A stretch of 64,000 nucleotides of DNA from Sinorhizobium arboris LMG 14919 (GCF_000427465.1 NZ_ATYB01000014.1:3227058-3291057), one strand, 5' to 3'. Counted from the first letter of the stretch, positions 48,544 to 60,138 are shown. The notes: generated from the letters alone by a model not told the origin. Program-made: numbers and translations.

Positions 48544-50448
48544 TCATCCGATACCCTTCGACCGCAGCGCCTCGGTGATCTCGTCCAGAATTGCAGGGTC
48601 GTCGATCGTTGCGGGCATTTTCCAGGGCTGACGGTCGACGATCTTCTGAATCGTGGAACGCAGGATCTTGCCGGACCGCGTCTTTGGCAGCCGCTTGACG
48701 CAGATCGCCGTCCTGAAGGCGGCGACCGGCCCGATACGCTCGCGCACGAGGCCGATGACCTCCTTCTCGATTTCCTCTGTTTCACGGGAAACATTGGCGT
48801 TGATGACCAGGAAGCCCGCCGGCACCTGCCCCTTGAGCGGATCGGCGATACCGATCACGGCGCATTCGGCAACGTCCGGGTGGCTTGCGCAAACCTCCTC
48901 CATGGCGCCCGTCGACAGCCGGTGCCCCGCGACGTTGATGATGTCATCGGTCCGGGCCATGATGAAGATATAGCCCTCCTCGTCGAGATAGCCGGCATCC
49001 GCCGTCTTGTAGAAGCCGGGATACTCCTCGAGATAGGCCGCATGGAAGCGGTGATCGGCATTCCAGAGCGTCGGCAGGCAGCCGGGCGGCAGCGGCAGCT
49101 TTATCACGACGTTGCCCAGCGTGCCGGGCGCCACCGGAAGGCCCGCGTCGTCGACGACCTGCACATCATAGCCGGGAAGCGGAACCGCCGGGGAGCCGTA
49201 CTTCACCGGCAGGAGGCCGAGCCCCAAGGGATTGCCCGCGACGGGCCAGCCCGTTTCCGTCTGCCACCAGTGATCGATCACGGGGACTCCAAGCGCCTGT
49301 TCCGCCCAGCGGATCGTATCCGGGTCGGCCCGCTCGCCCGCGAGATAGAGCGCCCGGAACCGCGACAGGTCGTAACGGCCCAGATATGCGGCTTCGGGAT
49401 CCTCCTTGCGAATTGCGCGCAGCGCCGTCGGCGCAGTGAACATGACGGCGACGCCGTGTTCGCAGATGACGCGCCAATAGGTTCCGGGGTCGGGCGTCCC
49501 GACCGGCTTTCCTTCGAAGAGGACCGAGGTACAGCCGTTGAGCAGCGGCCCGTAGACGATATAGGAATGGCCAACCACCCAGCCGATGTCGGAAGCCGCC
49601 CAGAACACCTCGCCGGCGCTGACGCCGAAGAAGTGCTCCATCGACCATTTGAGCGCGACCATGTGGCCGCCATTGTCGCGCACGACGCCTTTCGGCTGGC
49701 CCGTCGTTCCTGATGTGTAGAGTACATAAAGCGGGTCGGTGGAGGCGACCGGCACGCAAGGGGCTTCATCGCCGGCTTCCCTGGCCGCCGCAAGCGCCTC
49801 GGCGAAATCGATGTCGCGCCCGCCAACCATCGAGGCAGCTGCCATGTCGCGCTGATAGATCAGGCAGTGGGCCGGCTTGTGACTGGCCGTTTCGATCGCC
49901 TGATCGAGCAGAGGCTTGTACGCGACGATGCGCCCCGGCTCCAGCCCGCAGCTTGCCGAGACGACGAGCTTCGCCTCACAGTCGTCGATGCGGACGGCGA
50001 GTTCGTTGGCGGCAAAACCGCCGAAGACGACGGAGTGCACCGCGCCGATCCGCGCCGCCGCGAGCATGGCGATCGCGGCCTGCGGGATCATCGGCATGTA
50101 GATGACGATGCGATCGCCCTTGTCGACGCCGAGTTTGCGGTAGATCGCGGCCATCGCCTTCACATCGGCGAGGAGGTCCGCATAGGAGATCTTCTCGACC
50201 CGGCCGGTGACGGGGCTGTCATATATGAAGGCCGCTTGCTCGCCGCGGCCGGCCTCGACATGCCGGTCGAGGCAATTGTGACAGGTATTGGTGATGCCGT
50301 CTGAAAACCAGTGGCCGTAGGTGCCGCCCCCAGGCTCGAAAATGCGTTCCGGCGGCCTGAACCAGTCGATCGCCGATGCGGCATCTGCCCAGAAGCCGTG
50401 CGGATCGGCTTTCCACGCGCCATACACTTCGGAATAGCGACTCGCCAT
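48544..50448 (-). CDS. prpE: Propionyl-CoA synthetase-like acyl-CoA synthetase
   Basis: This 634-residue paralogue of acetyl-CoA synthetase has LYTSGTTGQPKGVVRDNGGH, HWWQTETGWPVAGN and the modified lysine in [36 protein letters not shown] at the start and SMEHFFGVSAGEVFWAASD in the middle resemble PrpE (propionate to propionyl-CoA). That identity is by motif impression, and other short acids are possible. GAGGAAACGG precedes the ATG at 50448; a longer frame to 50736 is not supported. Near codon 552 the peptide NANVSRETEE is written by a parS-like DNA site (48778-48793). Confidence 0.85.
   Translation of the reverse strand: MASRYSEVYGAWKADPHGFWADAASAIDWFRPPERIFEPGGGTYGHWFSDGITNTCHNCLDRHVEAGRGEQAAFIYDSPVTGRVEKISYADLLADVKAMAAIYRKLGVDKGDRIVIYMPMIPQAAIAMLAAARIGAVHSVVFGGFAANELAVRIDDCEAKLVVSASCGLEPGRIVAYKPLLDQAIETASHKPAHCLIYQRDMAAASMVGGRDIDFAEALAAAREAGDEAPCVPVASTDPLYVLYTSGTTGQPKGVVRDNGGHMVALKWSMEHFFGVSAGEVFWAASDIGWVVGHSYIVYGPLLNGCTSVLFEGKPVGTPDPGTYWRVICEHGVAVMFTAPTALRAIRKEDPEAAYLGRYDLSRFRALYLAGERADPDTIRWAEQALGVPVIDHWWQTETGWPVAGNPLGLGLLPVKYGSPAVPLPGYDVQVVDDAGLPVAPGTLGNVVIKLPLPPGCLPTLWNADHRFHAAYLEEYPGFYKTADAGYLDEEGYIFIMARTDDIINVAGHRLSTGAMEEVCASHPDVAECAVIGIADPLKGQVPAGFLVINANVSRETEEIEKEVIGLVRERIGPVAAFRTAICVKRLPKTRSGKILRSTIQKIVDRQPWKMPATIDDPAILDEITEALRSKGIG
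48778..48793. other. parS-like site inside the prpE-like gene
   Basis: TGTTTCACGGGAAACA has a single mismatch to the parS consensus, at one base of the centre. Read on the minus strand it encodes VSRET within the acyl-CoA synthetase. It lies 7.0 kb from parB. Confidence 0.65.
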
Positions 50449-50561
50449 ATCCGTTTCCTCCCATTCGCGCTCCGGGCGGGAAGCCCGGCTCCTCCACTTC
50501 GAAGGATAGGCAAACGAAGGTAAACGGGAACCCCGACGAAAGGGTAATGGAAGCAAGGTGG

Positions 50562-51221
50562 TCAGCGCGCTCCGAAGATGGCGGAGCCGACCCGTACGCT
50601 CGTGGCGCCGAAGGCGATTGCGGTCTCGAAGTCGCCGGACATCCCCATGGAAAGCCCGGAAAGACCGCACTGGGCCGCAAGCTTCGCAAGCAGGGCGAAA
50701 TGCGGGCCCGGATTTTCGTCGACCGGCGGAATGCACATCAGCCCTTCGATGTTCAGGCGCAGTTCCTCGCGGCAGAAGGTTACGAAGGCGGCGGTGTCTT
50801 CGGGGGCGATGCCTGCCTTTTGCGGCTCAAGGCCGGTGTTCACCTGAACATAGAGGCGGACTTCGCGGCCCTGGCGCTTCATTTCGGCGGCAACTGCGCG
50901 CGCGATCTTCTCCCTGTCGATCGTCTCGATGACGTCGAAAAGCGCGACGGCGTCGGCGGCCTTGTTGGATTGCAGAGGGCCGATCAGGTGCAGTTCGACG
51001 TCGGGGATCTCACGCTTGAGCGCCGGCCATTTGGCTTGTGCCTCCTGCACGCGGTTCTCGCCGAAAATGCGCTGGCCGGCCTCGAGCACCGGCTCGATCG
51101 TCTCGGCGCCGAAGGTTTTCGATACGGCGATCAGGCTGACGGCGTTTTCCGGGCGTTTCGCCGACTTCTCGCTTGCGCGAATCCGGCTTAGGATTTCGTT
51201 CAGCCGCTCTTCGACTTCCAT
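50562..51221 (-). CDS. PLP homeostasis protein, YggS/PLPBP family
   Basis: This 219-residue protein has an alanine-racemase-like barrel with the PLP lysine K35 in LIAVSKTFGAE, then GENRVQEAQAKW, HLIGPLQSNKAADAV and the phosphate-binding end GMSGDFETAIAFGATSVRVG. The family binds PLP without known catalysis and keeps B6 pools and amino-acid levels balanced. AGGAG seven bases before ATG at 51221 selects it over the ATG at 51227. It is divergent from leuS, with 264 bases between, and 113 bases upstream of the prpE-like gene. Confidence 0.92.
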   Translation of the reverse strand: MEVEERLNEILSRIRASEKSAKRPENAVSLIAVSKTFGAETIEPVLEAGQRIFGENRVQEAQAKWPALKREIPDVELHLIGPLQSNKAADAVALFDVIETIDREKIARAVAAEMKRQGREVRLYVQVNTGLEPQKAGIAPEDTAAFVTFCREELRLNIEGLMCIPPVDENPGPHFALLAKLAAQCGLSGLSMGMSGDFETAIAFGATSVRVGSAIFGAR

Positions 51222-51485
51222 CCCCATGCTCCTGTTCAAGATCGTCTCGACCGTTACCCTGCGGCTTATTGAAACTTGCGCCGCTTGCCAAGTCCAGCGG
51301 AAGCCGGAGCGGAGGACTTCGGTCCGGCTGCAGCATCTTTCTGCCGGCGAACCGCCGCAGATCGAGGAGACCGCCTGGCGGATCCCTCAAAACTTGACGC
51401 TTGGGGCGTTTCGTGGTGAAGGTCACGCCAGCTATCACGCGCGGGCGCTCGCGCCCGGCAGAATTTCCGGAACATCGACAAAAAC

Positions 51486-54116
51486 ATGGCTACCGAACGA
51501 TACAATCCGCGCGATGCCGAACCGCGCTGGCAGCAGGAATGGGAAGCGGGCAAGGTCTTCGAGACGAAGAACGACGATCCGCGCGACAAATATTACGTCC
51601 TGGAGATGTTCCCCTATCCGTCCGGGCGGATTCACATGGGCCACGTGCGCAATTACACGATGGGCGACGTGGTCGCCCGCTACAAACGCGCCCGCGGCTT
51701 CAACGTCCTGCATCCGATGGGCTGGGACGCCTTCGGCATGCCGGCGGAAAACGCCGCCATGGAGCGCGGCGTCCATCCGGCGAGCTGGACGTACCAGAAC
51801 ATCGCCTCGATGAAGGCGCAGCTCAAGGTCATGGGGCTTTCGCTCGACTGGAGCCGGGAATTTGCGACCTGCGATCCCGAATATTACCAGCGCCAGCAGC
51901 ACCTGTTCCTCGATTTCCTGGAAAAGGGACTGGTCTACCGCAAGCAGTCGAAGGTCAACTGGGACCCGGTCGATAACACCGTGCTCGCCAACGAGCAGGT
52001 GATCGACGGCCGCGGCTGGCGCTCCGGCGCGCTCGTCGAGCAGCGCGAGCTGACGCAATGGTTCTTCCGCATCACCGACTTCAGCCAGGATCTGCTCGAC
52101 GCCCTCGACGCGCTCGACGAATGGCCGGAGAAGGTACGGCTGATGCAGAAGAACTGGATCGGCCGTTCGGAAGGGCTTTCGCTCCGGTGGGAGCTCGATC
52201 CGTCGACGGTCCCCGGTGAGGAAAAGGAAGTCACGGTCTACACGACGCGGCCCGACACGCTGTTCGGCGCCTCCTTCCTGGCGATCTCCGCCGATCATCC
52301 GCTCGCCAGGGATGCTGCGGCAAAGAGCGCCGAGATCGAAGCCTTCTGCGAGGAATGCCGGCGCGCCGGCACGTCGCTCGCCGCACTGGAGACGGCGGAG
52401 AAGAAAGGCATCGACACGGGCATACGTGCGCGGCATCCCTTCGATCCGGCCTGGGAGCTGCCGGTCTACGTCGCCAATTTCGTGCTGATGGACTATGGCA
52501 CGGGCGCCATCTTCGGCTGCCCCTCAGGCGACCAGCGCGACCTGGATTTTGCCCGCAAATACGGTCTGCCGGTCGTTCCGGTGGTGATGCCGAAGGATGC
52601 CGATCCGCAGACCTTCACGATCAAGGACGAGGCCTATGACGGGGACGGCGTGATGATCAATTCGCGCTTCCTCGACGGGCTCCCGGTGGAAAAGGCGTTC
52701 GAGACCGTCGCTTCCAGGCTCGAAAACGATCTGCTGAACGGTACGCCGCGCGCCGAGCGCAAAGTCAATTTCCGCCTGCGGGACTGGGGGATTTCCCGCC
52801 AGCGCTACTGGGGCTGCCCGATCCCGGTCATTCATTGCGACGACTGCGGCGTCGTGCCTGTTCCCAAGGCGGACCTGCCGGTGACGCTGCCGCCGGACGT
52901 GACCTTCGACAAGCCCGGCAATCCGCTCGACCGGCATCCGAGCTGGCGGCACGTCGCTTGCCCTCAATGCGGCAAGGACGCGCGGCGGGAAACCGACACA
53001 ATGGACACCTTCGTCGATTCGTCCTGGTACTTCACCCGCTTTACGGCGCCGTGGGAGAACAACCCGACGGACCCCAAGGCTGCCAATCACTGGCTGCCGG
53101 TCGACCAGTATATCGGCGGTATCGAGCACGCGATCCTGCATCTGCTTTATTCGCGCTTCTTCACACGCGCGATGAAGGCGACGGGCCATGTGGCGCTGGA
53201 CGAACCCTTCAACGGGCTGTTCACGCAGGGCATGGTCGTCCATGAGACCTATAGCCGCGGCGAAGGTGCGCAGCGGGAATGGGTCACCCCTGCCGAGATC
53301 CGCATCGAGGAAGCAGACGGTCAGCGGCGCGCGGTGCATATCGAGACCGGCGAGGAGATTGCCATCGGCTCGATCGAGAAGATGTCGAAGTCGAGGAAGA
53401 ACGTCGTCGATCCGGACGACATCATCAGCTCCTACGGTGCCGACACGGCACGCTTCTTCGTGCTCTCCGATTCGCCGCCCGATCGCGACGTCATCTGGTC
53501 CGAAGCGGGCGTCGAAGGCGCTCATCGCTTCGTTCAGCGCGTCTGGCGCCTCCTGACTGAGGCCGCGGAGAAGCTGCGTGCCGTCGATGCCGCGCCGGCA
53601 AGCGACGGCGAGGGACTTGCCGTGTCCCAGGCCGCGCACCGCACTCTCAAGGCGGTGGAAGCCGACTACGACAAGCTTGCCTTCAACAAGGCGGTCGCAC
53701 GCATCTACGAGCTGGTGAATACCATGGCGGCACCCCTGACGCAGGTTGCGAGCGGCAAGGCCGACAAGGCTCTGACCGCAGCCGTAAAGGACGCCAGCGC
53801 GATCCTGATCAACCTGATCGCGCCGATGATGCCGCATCTGGCAGAGGAATGCTGGCGGGAGATCGGCGGTGAGGGGCTTATCGCCGAAAGACCATGGCCG
53901 AAATTCGATGCGGCACTCGTCGTCGAGAACGAGATCACGCTGCCGGTCCAGATCAACGGAAAGAAGCGCGCCGATTTGACAATCGCGCGCGATGCAGATC
54001 AGAGTGCGATCGAAAGCGCCGTGCTCGCACTGGACGTCGTCAAGACCGCGCTCAACGGCGGCAGCCCGAAGAAGATCATCGTCGTGCCCCAAAGGATCGT
54101 CAATGTCGTTGTCTGA
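51486..54116 (+). CDS. leuS: Leucyl-tRNA synthetase
   Basis: This 876-residue class I synthetase charges tRNA-Leu. The HIGH motif is HMGH at residues 50-53 ([19 protein letters not shown]), and the KMSKS motif is exact at 632-636 in [10 protein letters not shown]. The CP1 editing insert contains TTRPDTLFG and [16 protein letters not shown]. The anticodon-binding and C-terminal domains follow, ending at [16 protein letters not shown]. It is the first gene of leuS-lptE-holA, and its last 14 bases overlap the lptE start. Confidence 0.97.
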   Translation: MATERYNPRDAEPRWQQEWEAGKVFETKNDDPRDKYYVLEMFPYPSGRIHMGHVRNYTMGDVVARYKRARGFNVLHPMGWDAFGMPAENAAMERGVHPASWTYQNIASMKAQLKVMGLSLDWSREFATCDPEYYQRQQHLFLDFLEKGLVYRKQSKVNWDPVDNTVLANEQVIDGRGWRSGALVEQRELTQWFFRITDFSQDLLDALDALDEWPEKVRLMQKNWIGRSEGLSLRWELDPSTVPGEEKEVTVYTTRPDTLFGASFLAISADHPLARDAAAKSAEIEAFCEECRRAGTSLAALETAEKKGIDTGIRARHPFDPAWELPVYVANFVLMDYGTGAIFGCPSGDQRDLDFARKYGLPVVPVVMPKDADPQTFTIKDEAYDGDGVMINSRFLDGLPVEKAFETVASRLENDLLNGTPRAERKVNFRLRDWGISRQRYWGCPIPVIHCDDCGVVPVPKADLPVTLPPDVTFDKPGNPLDRHPSWRHVACPQCGKDARRETDTMDTFVDSSWYFTRFTAPWENNPTDPKAANHWLPVDQYIGGIEHAILHLLYSRFFTRAMKATGHVALDEPFNGLFTQGMVVHETYSRGEGAQREWVTPAEIRIEEADGQRRAVHIETGEEIAIGSIEKMSKSRKNVVDPDDIISSYGADTARFFVLSDSPPDRDVIWSEAGVEGAHRFVQRVWRLLTEAAEKLRAVDAAPASDGEGLAVSQAAHRTLKAVEADYDKLAFNKAVARIYELVNTMAAPLTQVASGKADKALTAAVKDASAILINLIAPMMPHLAEECWREIGGEGLIAERPWPKFDAALVVENEITLPVQINGKKRADLTIARDADQSAIESAVLALDVVKTALNGGSPKKIIVVPQRIVNVVV

Positions 54117-54648
54117 TATAGCTGGCTTCCGTCTTCGGTCTCTGGCCTTCGTAGCCGGCGCATTGTCGCTCGCGGCACTCGGCGGCTGCCAGGTCAGACC
54201 CCTTTATTCCGACGGCCCCACCGGTTCGACCTCGACGGCGCTCGCCGCCATCGAGATTTCGGAAGCCGAAGACCGCGTCGAGCAGGAAGTCCGCAATGCT
54301 CTCGTTTTTCTGACGTCGCGCGGCCAGGGTGAACCGGTCAATCCGCAATACCATCTGGCGCTTAGCGTCTCTCACCGGACGATGGGCGTGCTCTACGAGA
54401 CGTCGGATGTCGAAGACGACGACGACCGTGCCGGAGCCGGTCGGGTAGTCGTAAAGGCCGACTATAACCTCACAAAGACCTCCACCGGCGAAACGGTGAA
54501 GGCAGGCAGGCGAACGGCCGTCGCGCTGGTCGACTTCCCCCGGCAGGAATTCGCCAAGATCCGCGCGGTGCGCGATGGCGAGAATCGCGCCGCCAAGGAG
54601 TTGGCGGAGATCATCGGCGCCGATCTCGCAGCCGCCCTTGGCCGCTGA
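54103..54648 (+). CDS. lptE: LPS-assembly lipoprotein LptE
   Basis: This 181-residue outer-membrane lipoprotein has the signal peptide [17 protein letters not shown] and a lipobox LGGC with the acylated cysteine near residue 29, then QVRPLYSD, the usual LptE start. LptE plugs the LptD barrel that places lipopolysaccharide in the outer membrane. AAGGA lies six bases before the ATG, and the start overlaps leuS by 14 bases. The family is poorly conserved; position between leuS and holA, as in many proteobacteria, supports the call. Confidence 0.9.
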   Translation: MSLSDIAGFRLRSLAFVAGALSLAALGGCQVRPLYSDGPTGSTSTALAAIEISEAEDRVEQEVRNALVFLTSRGQGEPVNPQYHLALSVSHRTMGVLYETSDVEDDDDRAGAGRVVVKADYNLTKTSTGETVKAGRRTAVALVDFPRQEFAKIRAVRDGENRAAKELAEIIGADLAAALGR

Positions 54649-54660
54649 TCCGATGGTCCG

Positions 54661-55692
54661 ATGAGCGAAGTCAAGTCGCACGAATTCGACGGTTTCCTGC
54701 AGCGGTCTGCGGCGAGCTACCGACTCTTCCTGTTCTACGGTCCCGATCGCGGCCTCGTCTCGGAAAGAGCGTCGGAGCTCGCGGGCAGGTTCGGCATACC
54801 TCTCGATGACCCTTTCGCCGTCGTCAAATTGGATGCCGCTGCATTGCAGGGCGCCGGAAGCATACTCGACGAGGTCAACGCCATCGGCCTTTTCGGCGGC
54901 GAGAAACTGGTCTGGGTGCGCGGCGCCTCGGCGGAGAAGGCCGTAGCCGAAGCGCTGCAGATCCTTGCTGCCGATCCGCCGCCCGGCGCCCGCCTCATCG
55001 TCGAAGCAGGCGACCTTAAAAAGGGGGCGCTGCTCAGGAAAGTAGGCGAATCTTCCCGGTCCGTCGCTTCGGTCGCCTGCTACAGCGACGACATCAGAGG
55101 TCTGCAAGCGCTTGTCGACAAGGAACTTTCGGAGGCCGGCTTGCGGATTAGCCCTGCGGCGCGACAGCGCCTCGTGGATGCTCTTGGCGGAGACCGCATG
55201 GCCTCGCGCAACGAACTTCGCAAGCTCGCCCTCTATTGCCGCGGCAAGGATATGGTCGACGAGGACGACGTGCTCGGCATCGTCGGTGACGCCAGCGCCA
55301 TTTCGGTCGACGAAGCGGTGGATGCGGTGCTGAAGGGCGATGCGGACGCGCTGCTGCACGCGATGAAGAAGATCACGACGTCCAAGACTCCGCCATTTCT
55401 CGTGCTTCAGGCTTGTCTCAGGCAGTTTCAGCAACTCGACATCATGCGTGCCGAAATGGATGCGAGCCGCCAGCCCCCCGGTCAGGTGGTCGCGAGCCTC
55501 GGACGCGGTTTGCATTTCCGGCGCAAGCCGGTCGTCGAAGCGGCGCTGAAACACTGGACGGGACCGGCGATCCGGCGCGAACTGAACCGCCTGCAGGCGA
55601 CCATCTATCAGAGCCGCAGCCGCCAGAGCTTGGAGGAGAGCCTGGTCATACAAAACCTGTTGGCGATCACGATCCAGTCGGCGCGCCGCTGA
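54661..55692 (+). CDS. holA: DNA polymerase III delta subunit
   Basis: This 343-residue clamp-loader subunit has an N-terminal AAA-like domain without a functional ATP site (SYRLFLFYGPDRGLVSERAS) and a collar domain (SKTPPFLVLQACLRQFQQLD). It opens the beta sliding clamp during loading. It is 12 bases after lptE in the leuS-lptE-holA operon and convergent with parB. The start MSEVKSHEFDGFLQ is the family's typical beginning; the ribosome site is weak, as is usual for tightly packed operon genes. Confidence 0.93.
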   Translation: MSEVKSHEFDGFLQRSAASYRLFLFYGPDRGLVSERASELAGRFGIPLDDPFAVVKLDAAALQGAGSILDEVNAIGLFGGEKLVWVRGASAEKAVAEALQILAADPPPGARLIVEAGDLKKGALLRKVGESSRSVASVACYSDDIRGLQALVDKELSEAGLRISPAARQRLVDALGGDRMASRNELRKLALYCRGKDMVDEDDVLGIVGDASAISVDEAVDAVLKGDADALLHAMKKITTSKTPPFLVLQACLRQFQQLDIMRAEMDASRQPPGQVVASLGRGLHFRRKPVVEAALKHWTGPAIRRELNRLQATIYQSRSRQSLEESLVIQNLLAITIQSARR

Positions 55693-55757
55693 GGTAAACC
55701 CCGATCAGCGGTTACACGCTTCGCGCCGTAAAAGATCTGCGGTGCGCGGCGCCATGG

Positions 55758-56648
55758 TCAACGCCGTTCGAGCAACCGGCAGATCTCTTCCAGCTGGTCA
55801 AGCGTCTTGTAGGTAATCTTGAGATGCCCGCCGCTGGCCTTGTGGTTGACGGTGACCTCCAGGCCGAGACTATCGGACAGGGTGCGCTCCAGCGCCAGCG
55901 TATCGGCGTCCTTTTCATCGCGTTGACGGCCTTTCGCGTAGTTGGGGTCGTTCTGCGATTTGATATCGTTCTGCGCCAGCCGCTCGGCCTCGCGAACCGA
56001 AAGCCCCTTGGCGACGACCGCACGCGCTAGCGCTGTCGGATCCGACGTGGGTATGAGAGCGCGGGCATGGCCCGCCGAAAGGCTGCCGTCGGAAAGCATG
56101 TCGCGCACAGGCTCCGGCAGCTTCAAGAGCCGCAGGCTGTTCGCAACATGGCTTCGGCTCTTACCGATGATGTCGCCGAGATCGTTCTGCGTATAGCCGT
56201 GTTCGGCGATCAGTTGCTCGTAGCCCAATGCCTCCTCGAGAGGATTGAGGTCGGAACGTTGAACATTCTCGACAATGGCTATCTCAAGGGCGGTCCTGTC
56301 GTCGACGTCCCGTACAATGACCGGTATTTCGGTGAAGCCGGCAAGCTGCGCCGCGCGCCAGCGCCTTTCGCCGGCGATGATTTCATAGCGATCGTGACCG
56401 ATCGTACGAACGACCACCGGCTGTACGATCCCGTGCTGACGGATCGAGCTTGCCAGGTCCTGAAGCTCGGCCTCGTCGAACTGCCGACGAGGGTTGCGCG
56501 GATTGCGGGATACGAACTCGATTGGAATTCGCCGATCGGCGCTGACGGGGGAGGCCGGAGCTGAGCCGCCTTGCAGCGGCTGATCCATTTCACCGATCAA
56601 GGCGGCTAGGCCGCGACCCAGACGCCTTTTGGAGCTGTCATCGTTCAT
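55758..56648 (-). CDS. parB: Chromosome partitioning protein ParB
   Basis: This 296-residue protein binds parS sites and spreads on the DNA as a CTP-dependent clamp. It has the N-terminal LGRGLAALIGE (ParA-stimulating region), the CTP-binding motif GERRWRAA at 93-100 with ENVQR at 127-131, and the helix-turn-helix YTQNDLGDIIGKSRSHVANS at about 152-171. A C-terminal dimerisation segment (LDQLEEICRLLERR) ends the protein. It follows parA by 32 bases in the mnmE-mnmG-rsmG-parA-parB run. Seven parS-like sites lie in this window, four within about 7.5 kb on the upstream side. Confidence 0.97.
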   Translation of the reverse strand: MNDDSSKRRLGRGLAALIGEMDQPLQGGSAPASPVSADRRIPIEFVSRNPRNPRRQFDEAELQDLASSIRQHGIVQPVVVRTIGHDRYEIIAGERRWRAAQLAGFTEIPVIVRDVDDRTALEIAIVENVQRSDLNPLEEALGYEQLIAEHGYTQNDLGDIIGKSRSHVANSLRLLKLPEPVRDMLSDGSLSAGHARALIPTSDPTALARAVVAKGLSVREAERLAQNDIKSQNDPNYAKGRQRDEKDADTLALERTLSDSLGLEVTVNHKASGGHLKITYKTLDQLEEICRLLERR

Positions 56649-56680
56649 CTGACACCTGATTAATTACGATACCGAAACGA

Positions 56681-57475
<795 letters not shown>

Positions 57476-57489
57476 TTTTCGCTCGCCTA

Positions 57490-58131
57490 TCACTTCGTCC
57501 GACGTGAAAGATTTGCAATCTCGAGCACAACCGAATCTGGCTCGACAACACTTGCATGTTTTATCAGATCGAATTGAAAGCGACTAACGGCTTTGTCGAC
57601 TTCTTGCTGGTAATCCCGCCCTTTGTGAAAGAAAGCGACGGTTTTGGAGCCCTCCGCAAGCATCCAGGGAGCGCAATAATCGAGCAACTGGCTTAAATCG
57701 GCGAGCGCACGTGCCGAAATCGCGTCGCATTCCGGAATCTCAGCGGGTGCGGCGTCGATTCGAATCGGATGAACGGACCCCCTTGCTCCCGTCTCCCTGA
57801 GGGCAACGCGTAAAAACGCGGCCTTCTTGTTATTGCTTTCGACCAGATGAACCCACCCGTCTTCTGCCTCCGAGAGGCAAATGGCCATAATTACGCCAGG
57901 GAAGCCGCCGCCGCTTCCGAGATCTACCCACGTCTTCGGTGACGGGGAGAGTTGATAAAGCTGAAGGCTATCGAGGATGTGACGGCGCCACAGATCCTCC
58001 AGCGTGGAGGGCGCGACAAGGTTGATGGATCGGGCCCATTTCTGAAAAAGTGCGGCGAAGTGCTCCAGTCTAGTGACCGTTTCACGTGAAACACGCAATC
58101 CGTTCAGGGCTTCGGCGAGACTCGCTTGCAT
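57490..58131 (-). CDS. rsmG: 16S rRNA (guanine-N7) methyltransferase RsmG (GidB)
   Basis: This 213-residue SAM-dependent enzyme methylates N7 of guanine 527 of 16S rRNA. It has the SAM motif [13 protein letters not shown] at residues 68-80 and [22 protein letters not shown] six bases before the ATG at 58131 selects it over the GTG at 58143, which overlaps the mnmG stop. Residues 14-18 (VSRET) are encoded by the strongest parS-like site in the window, so the gene carries a centromere site within its coding sequence. Confidence 0.95.
   Translation of the reverse strand: MQASLAEALNGLRVSRETVTRLEHFAALFQKWARSINLVAPSTLEDLWRRHILDSLQLYQLSPSPKTWVDLGSGGGFPGVIMAICLSEAEDGWVHLVESNNKKAAFLRVALRETGARGSVHPIRIDAAPAEIPECDAISARALADLSQLLDYCAPWMLAEGSKTVAFFHKGRDYQQEVDKAVSRFQFDLIKHASVVEPDSVVLEIANLSRRTK
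58078..58093. other. parS site inside rsmG
   Basis: CGTTTCACGTGAAACA has one mismatch, at the first base, to TGTTTCACGTGAAACA. It lies in the 5' part of rsmG, 1.4 kb upstream of parB, and encodes VSRET. Confidence 0.9.
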
Positions 58132-58139
58132 TGCAGACC

Positions 58140-60011
58140 TCACCCAGCCACACGTTGCGCATGGCGCTCTTGCCGTCGCAACCAGGAAAGGATGAGCGAG
58201 ATCGCCGCTGGTGTCATACCGTCGACCTTCGTCGCCTGGGCGAGGTTTCGCGGCTTATGCTGCGCCAGCTTTTGCTTCAGTTCATTCGAAAGCCCGGGCA
58301 ACATGTCATAGTCGAAGTCATCCGGTATGGCCGTAGTTTCATCGCGTCGGACGCCGGCTATGTCTGAGGCTTGGCGCTCCATGTAGACGGCATAGGCCGC
58401 ATCGATTTCCAACGCCTCAACAACCCCCGGTGAAATAGCTTGAAGCTCAGGCCAAAGCCGGGTCAACGCATCGATCGATTGACCGGGATAGGAGAGGATT
58501 TCGAAGGCCGTTCGGCGCTGACCATCCTGATTGAGCTTCAGGCCGAAACGCTGGCCTTCGCTCGGTGTCACCGAGAGGGAACGCAGGAGCGAACGCCCGG
58601 CCGCGTAGAAATGCCTCCATGTTTCGAAGCGCTGGCGACGCGCGTCACCCACGCATCCAAGTTCGATGCCCACCGGCGTCAAACGCATATCCGCATTGTC
58701 TGCACGCAGCGACAACCGGTACTCGGCCCGGGAGGTGAACATGCGATAGGGTTCGGTTATCCCTCGAGACGTCAAGTCATCGATCATCACGCCGATATAG
58801 GAATCGGTTCGGCTGAACTGATAAGGAGCACGGCCGCTCACCCGCAGCGCGGCATTCACACCCGCAACGAGACCCTGAGCTCCGGCCTCTTCATATCCCG
58901 TCGTGCCGTTGATCTGACCCGCCAGAAATAGACCGGGCATCTTGCGCACGCCCAGGGATAATTCCAGTTCCCGCGGGTCGACATGGTCGTACTCGATTGC
59001 ATAGCCCGGCTGAAGAATCTGCACCTGCTCGAGGCCCGGAATGGTCCGAATGAAAGCCTCCTGCACATCCTCGGGAAGTGACGTCGAAATTCCGTTCGGA
59101 TAGACGGTATGGTCGTCCAACCCTTCGGGCTCCAAAAATATCTGGTGACCATCCCGCTCGCCGAACCGAACGATCTTATCCTCGATCGATGGACAATAGC
59201 GCGGACCGACCCCTTCGATCTGGCCCGAATACATTGCGGATTGGTTTATATTATCAGCGATAATCTTATGCGTCGCAGCTGTCGTCCGCGTTACGCCGCA
59301 ATCGATCTGCCGGTTGGCGATTGCATCGGTCATGAATGAGAACGGTACGGGATTATCATCCGGGCCTTGGCGCCCGACGCGGTCCCAGTCGATCGTACGG
59401 CCGTCCAGCCGCGCCGGCGTGCCGGTCTTCAGCCGACCAAGCTGCAGGCCAGCACGCTGTAGCGTGTCGGAGAGACCCAGGGACGGGTCTTCGCCCACAC
59501 GACCGGCCGGCATCTTACGGTTGCCGATGTGGATGAGGCCTTTGAGAAATGTGCCGGTCGTGAGGACAACGGCGGAAGAGCGATAGGTCCGGCCGTCCTT
59601 CATCACCGCACCGCGGACCACACCACCTTCGGTCAACAGATCGAAGGCATCACCTTCGATGACCGTGAGGTTCTTGATTGCTTCGATCTCGCGCTGCATC
59701 GCTTGGCGGTACAGTTTGCGATCCGCCTGCGTACGCGGACCGCGCACCGCCGGCCCTTTGCGCCGGTTGAGAAGCCGGAACTGGATTCCCGCGGCATCGG
59801 CCACACGTCCCATGAGGCCGTCGAGGGCATCGATCTCGCGGACCAGATGACCCTTGCCGAGACCCCCGATCGCAGGATTACAGGACATCACCCCGATCGT
59901 ATCCCGCTTATGCGTGATCAGGATCGTGCGGGCGCCGAGGCGTGCGGAAGCCGAAGCGGCTTCGCAGCCCGCATGACCGCCACCGATCACAATGACATCA
60001 CAGTCCGTCAT
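58140..60011 (-). CDS. mnmG: tRNA uridine-34 carboxymethylaminomethyl enzyme MnmG (GidA)
   Basis: This 623-residue FAD protein works with MnmE to make the cmnm5 modification of wobble uridine 34. The FAD motif is [20 protein letters not shown] near residues 6-25; [20 protein letters not shown] and [13 protein letters not shown] follow, and the C-terminal helical domain ends in RHAQRVAG. The start [11 protein letters not shown] at 60011 gives the standard length; the open frame runs to 60293 but passes through the parS site and into mnmE. It lies 127 bases downstream of mnmE; its stop touches the start region of rsmG. Confidence 0.97.
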   Translation of the reverse strand: MTDCDVIVIGGGHAGCEAASASARLGARTILITHKRDTIGVMSCNPAIGGLGKGHLVREIDALDGLMGRVADAAGIQFRLLNRRKGPAVRGPRTQADRKLYRQAMQREIEAIKNLTVIEGDAFDLLTEGGVVRGAVMKDGRTYRSSAVVLTTGTFLKGLIHIGNRKMPAGRVGEDPSLGLSDTLQRAGLQLGRLKTGTPARLDGRTIDWDRVGRQGPDDNPVPFSFMTDAIANRQIDCGVTRTTAATHKIIADNINQSAMYSGQIEGVGPRYCPSIEDKIVRFGERDGHQIFLEPEGLDDHTVYPNGISTSLPEDVQEAFIRTIPGLEQVQILQPGYAIEYDHVDPRELELSLGVRKMPGLFLAGQINGTTGYEEAGAQGLVAGVNAALRVSGRAPYQFSRTDSYIGVMIDDLTSRGITEPYRMFTSRAEYRLSLRADNADMRLTPVGIELGCVGDARRQRFETWRHFYAAGRSLLRSLSVTPSEGQRFGLKLNQDGQRRTAFEILSYPGQSIDALTRLWPELQAISPGVVEALEIDAAYAVYMERQASDIAGVRRDETTAIPDDFDYDMLPGLSNELKQKLAQHKPRNLAQATKVDGMTPAAISLILSWLRRQERHAQRVAG

Positions 60012-60080
60012 AGACATGCTCCAGCATTCCGTTGCGAGCTCCAGGCCCTTGATTGTCAGTTCAGTCATTCGAGTCAAGAG

Positions 60081-60096
60081 CGTTTCACGTGAAACG
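60081..60096. other. parS site between mnmE and mnmG
   Basis: CGTTTCACGTGAAACG is a perfect 16-bp palindrome (18 bp with flanking G and C), with the full 14-base parS core and changes only at the two outer bases. It lies in the mnmE-mnmG intergenic region, 3.4 kb from parB. Confidence 0.9.
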
Positions 60097-60138
60097 CACC
60101 GAATGACTCGCAGACGTTGTATCTCTTCAGCGTCAAGC

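Noticed and set aside
48515..48545. GGGATGAGGGCA ... CCTCATCC near the prpE-like gene end
   Set aside because: It resembles a RIME end pair but lacks the CTCCCCGC hairpin, so it is too short to call a copy.
52524..55653. Minus-strand frames of 522 and 517 codons
   Set aside because: They lie opposite leuS, lptE and holA, all of which have clear motifs on the plus strand.
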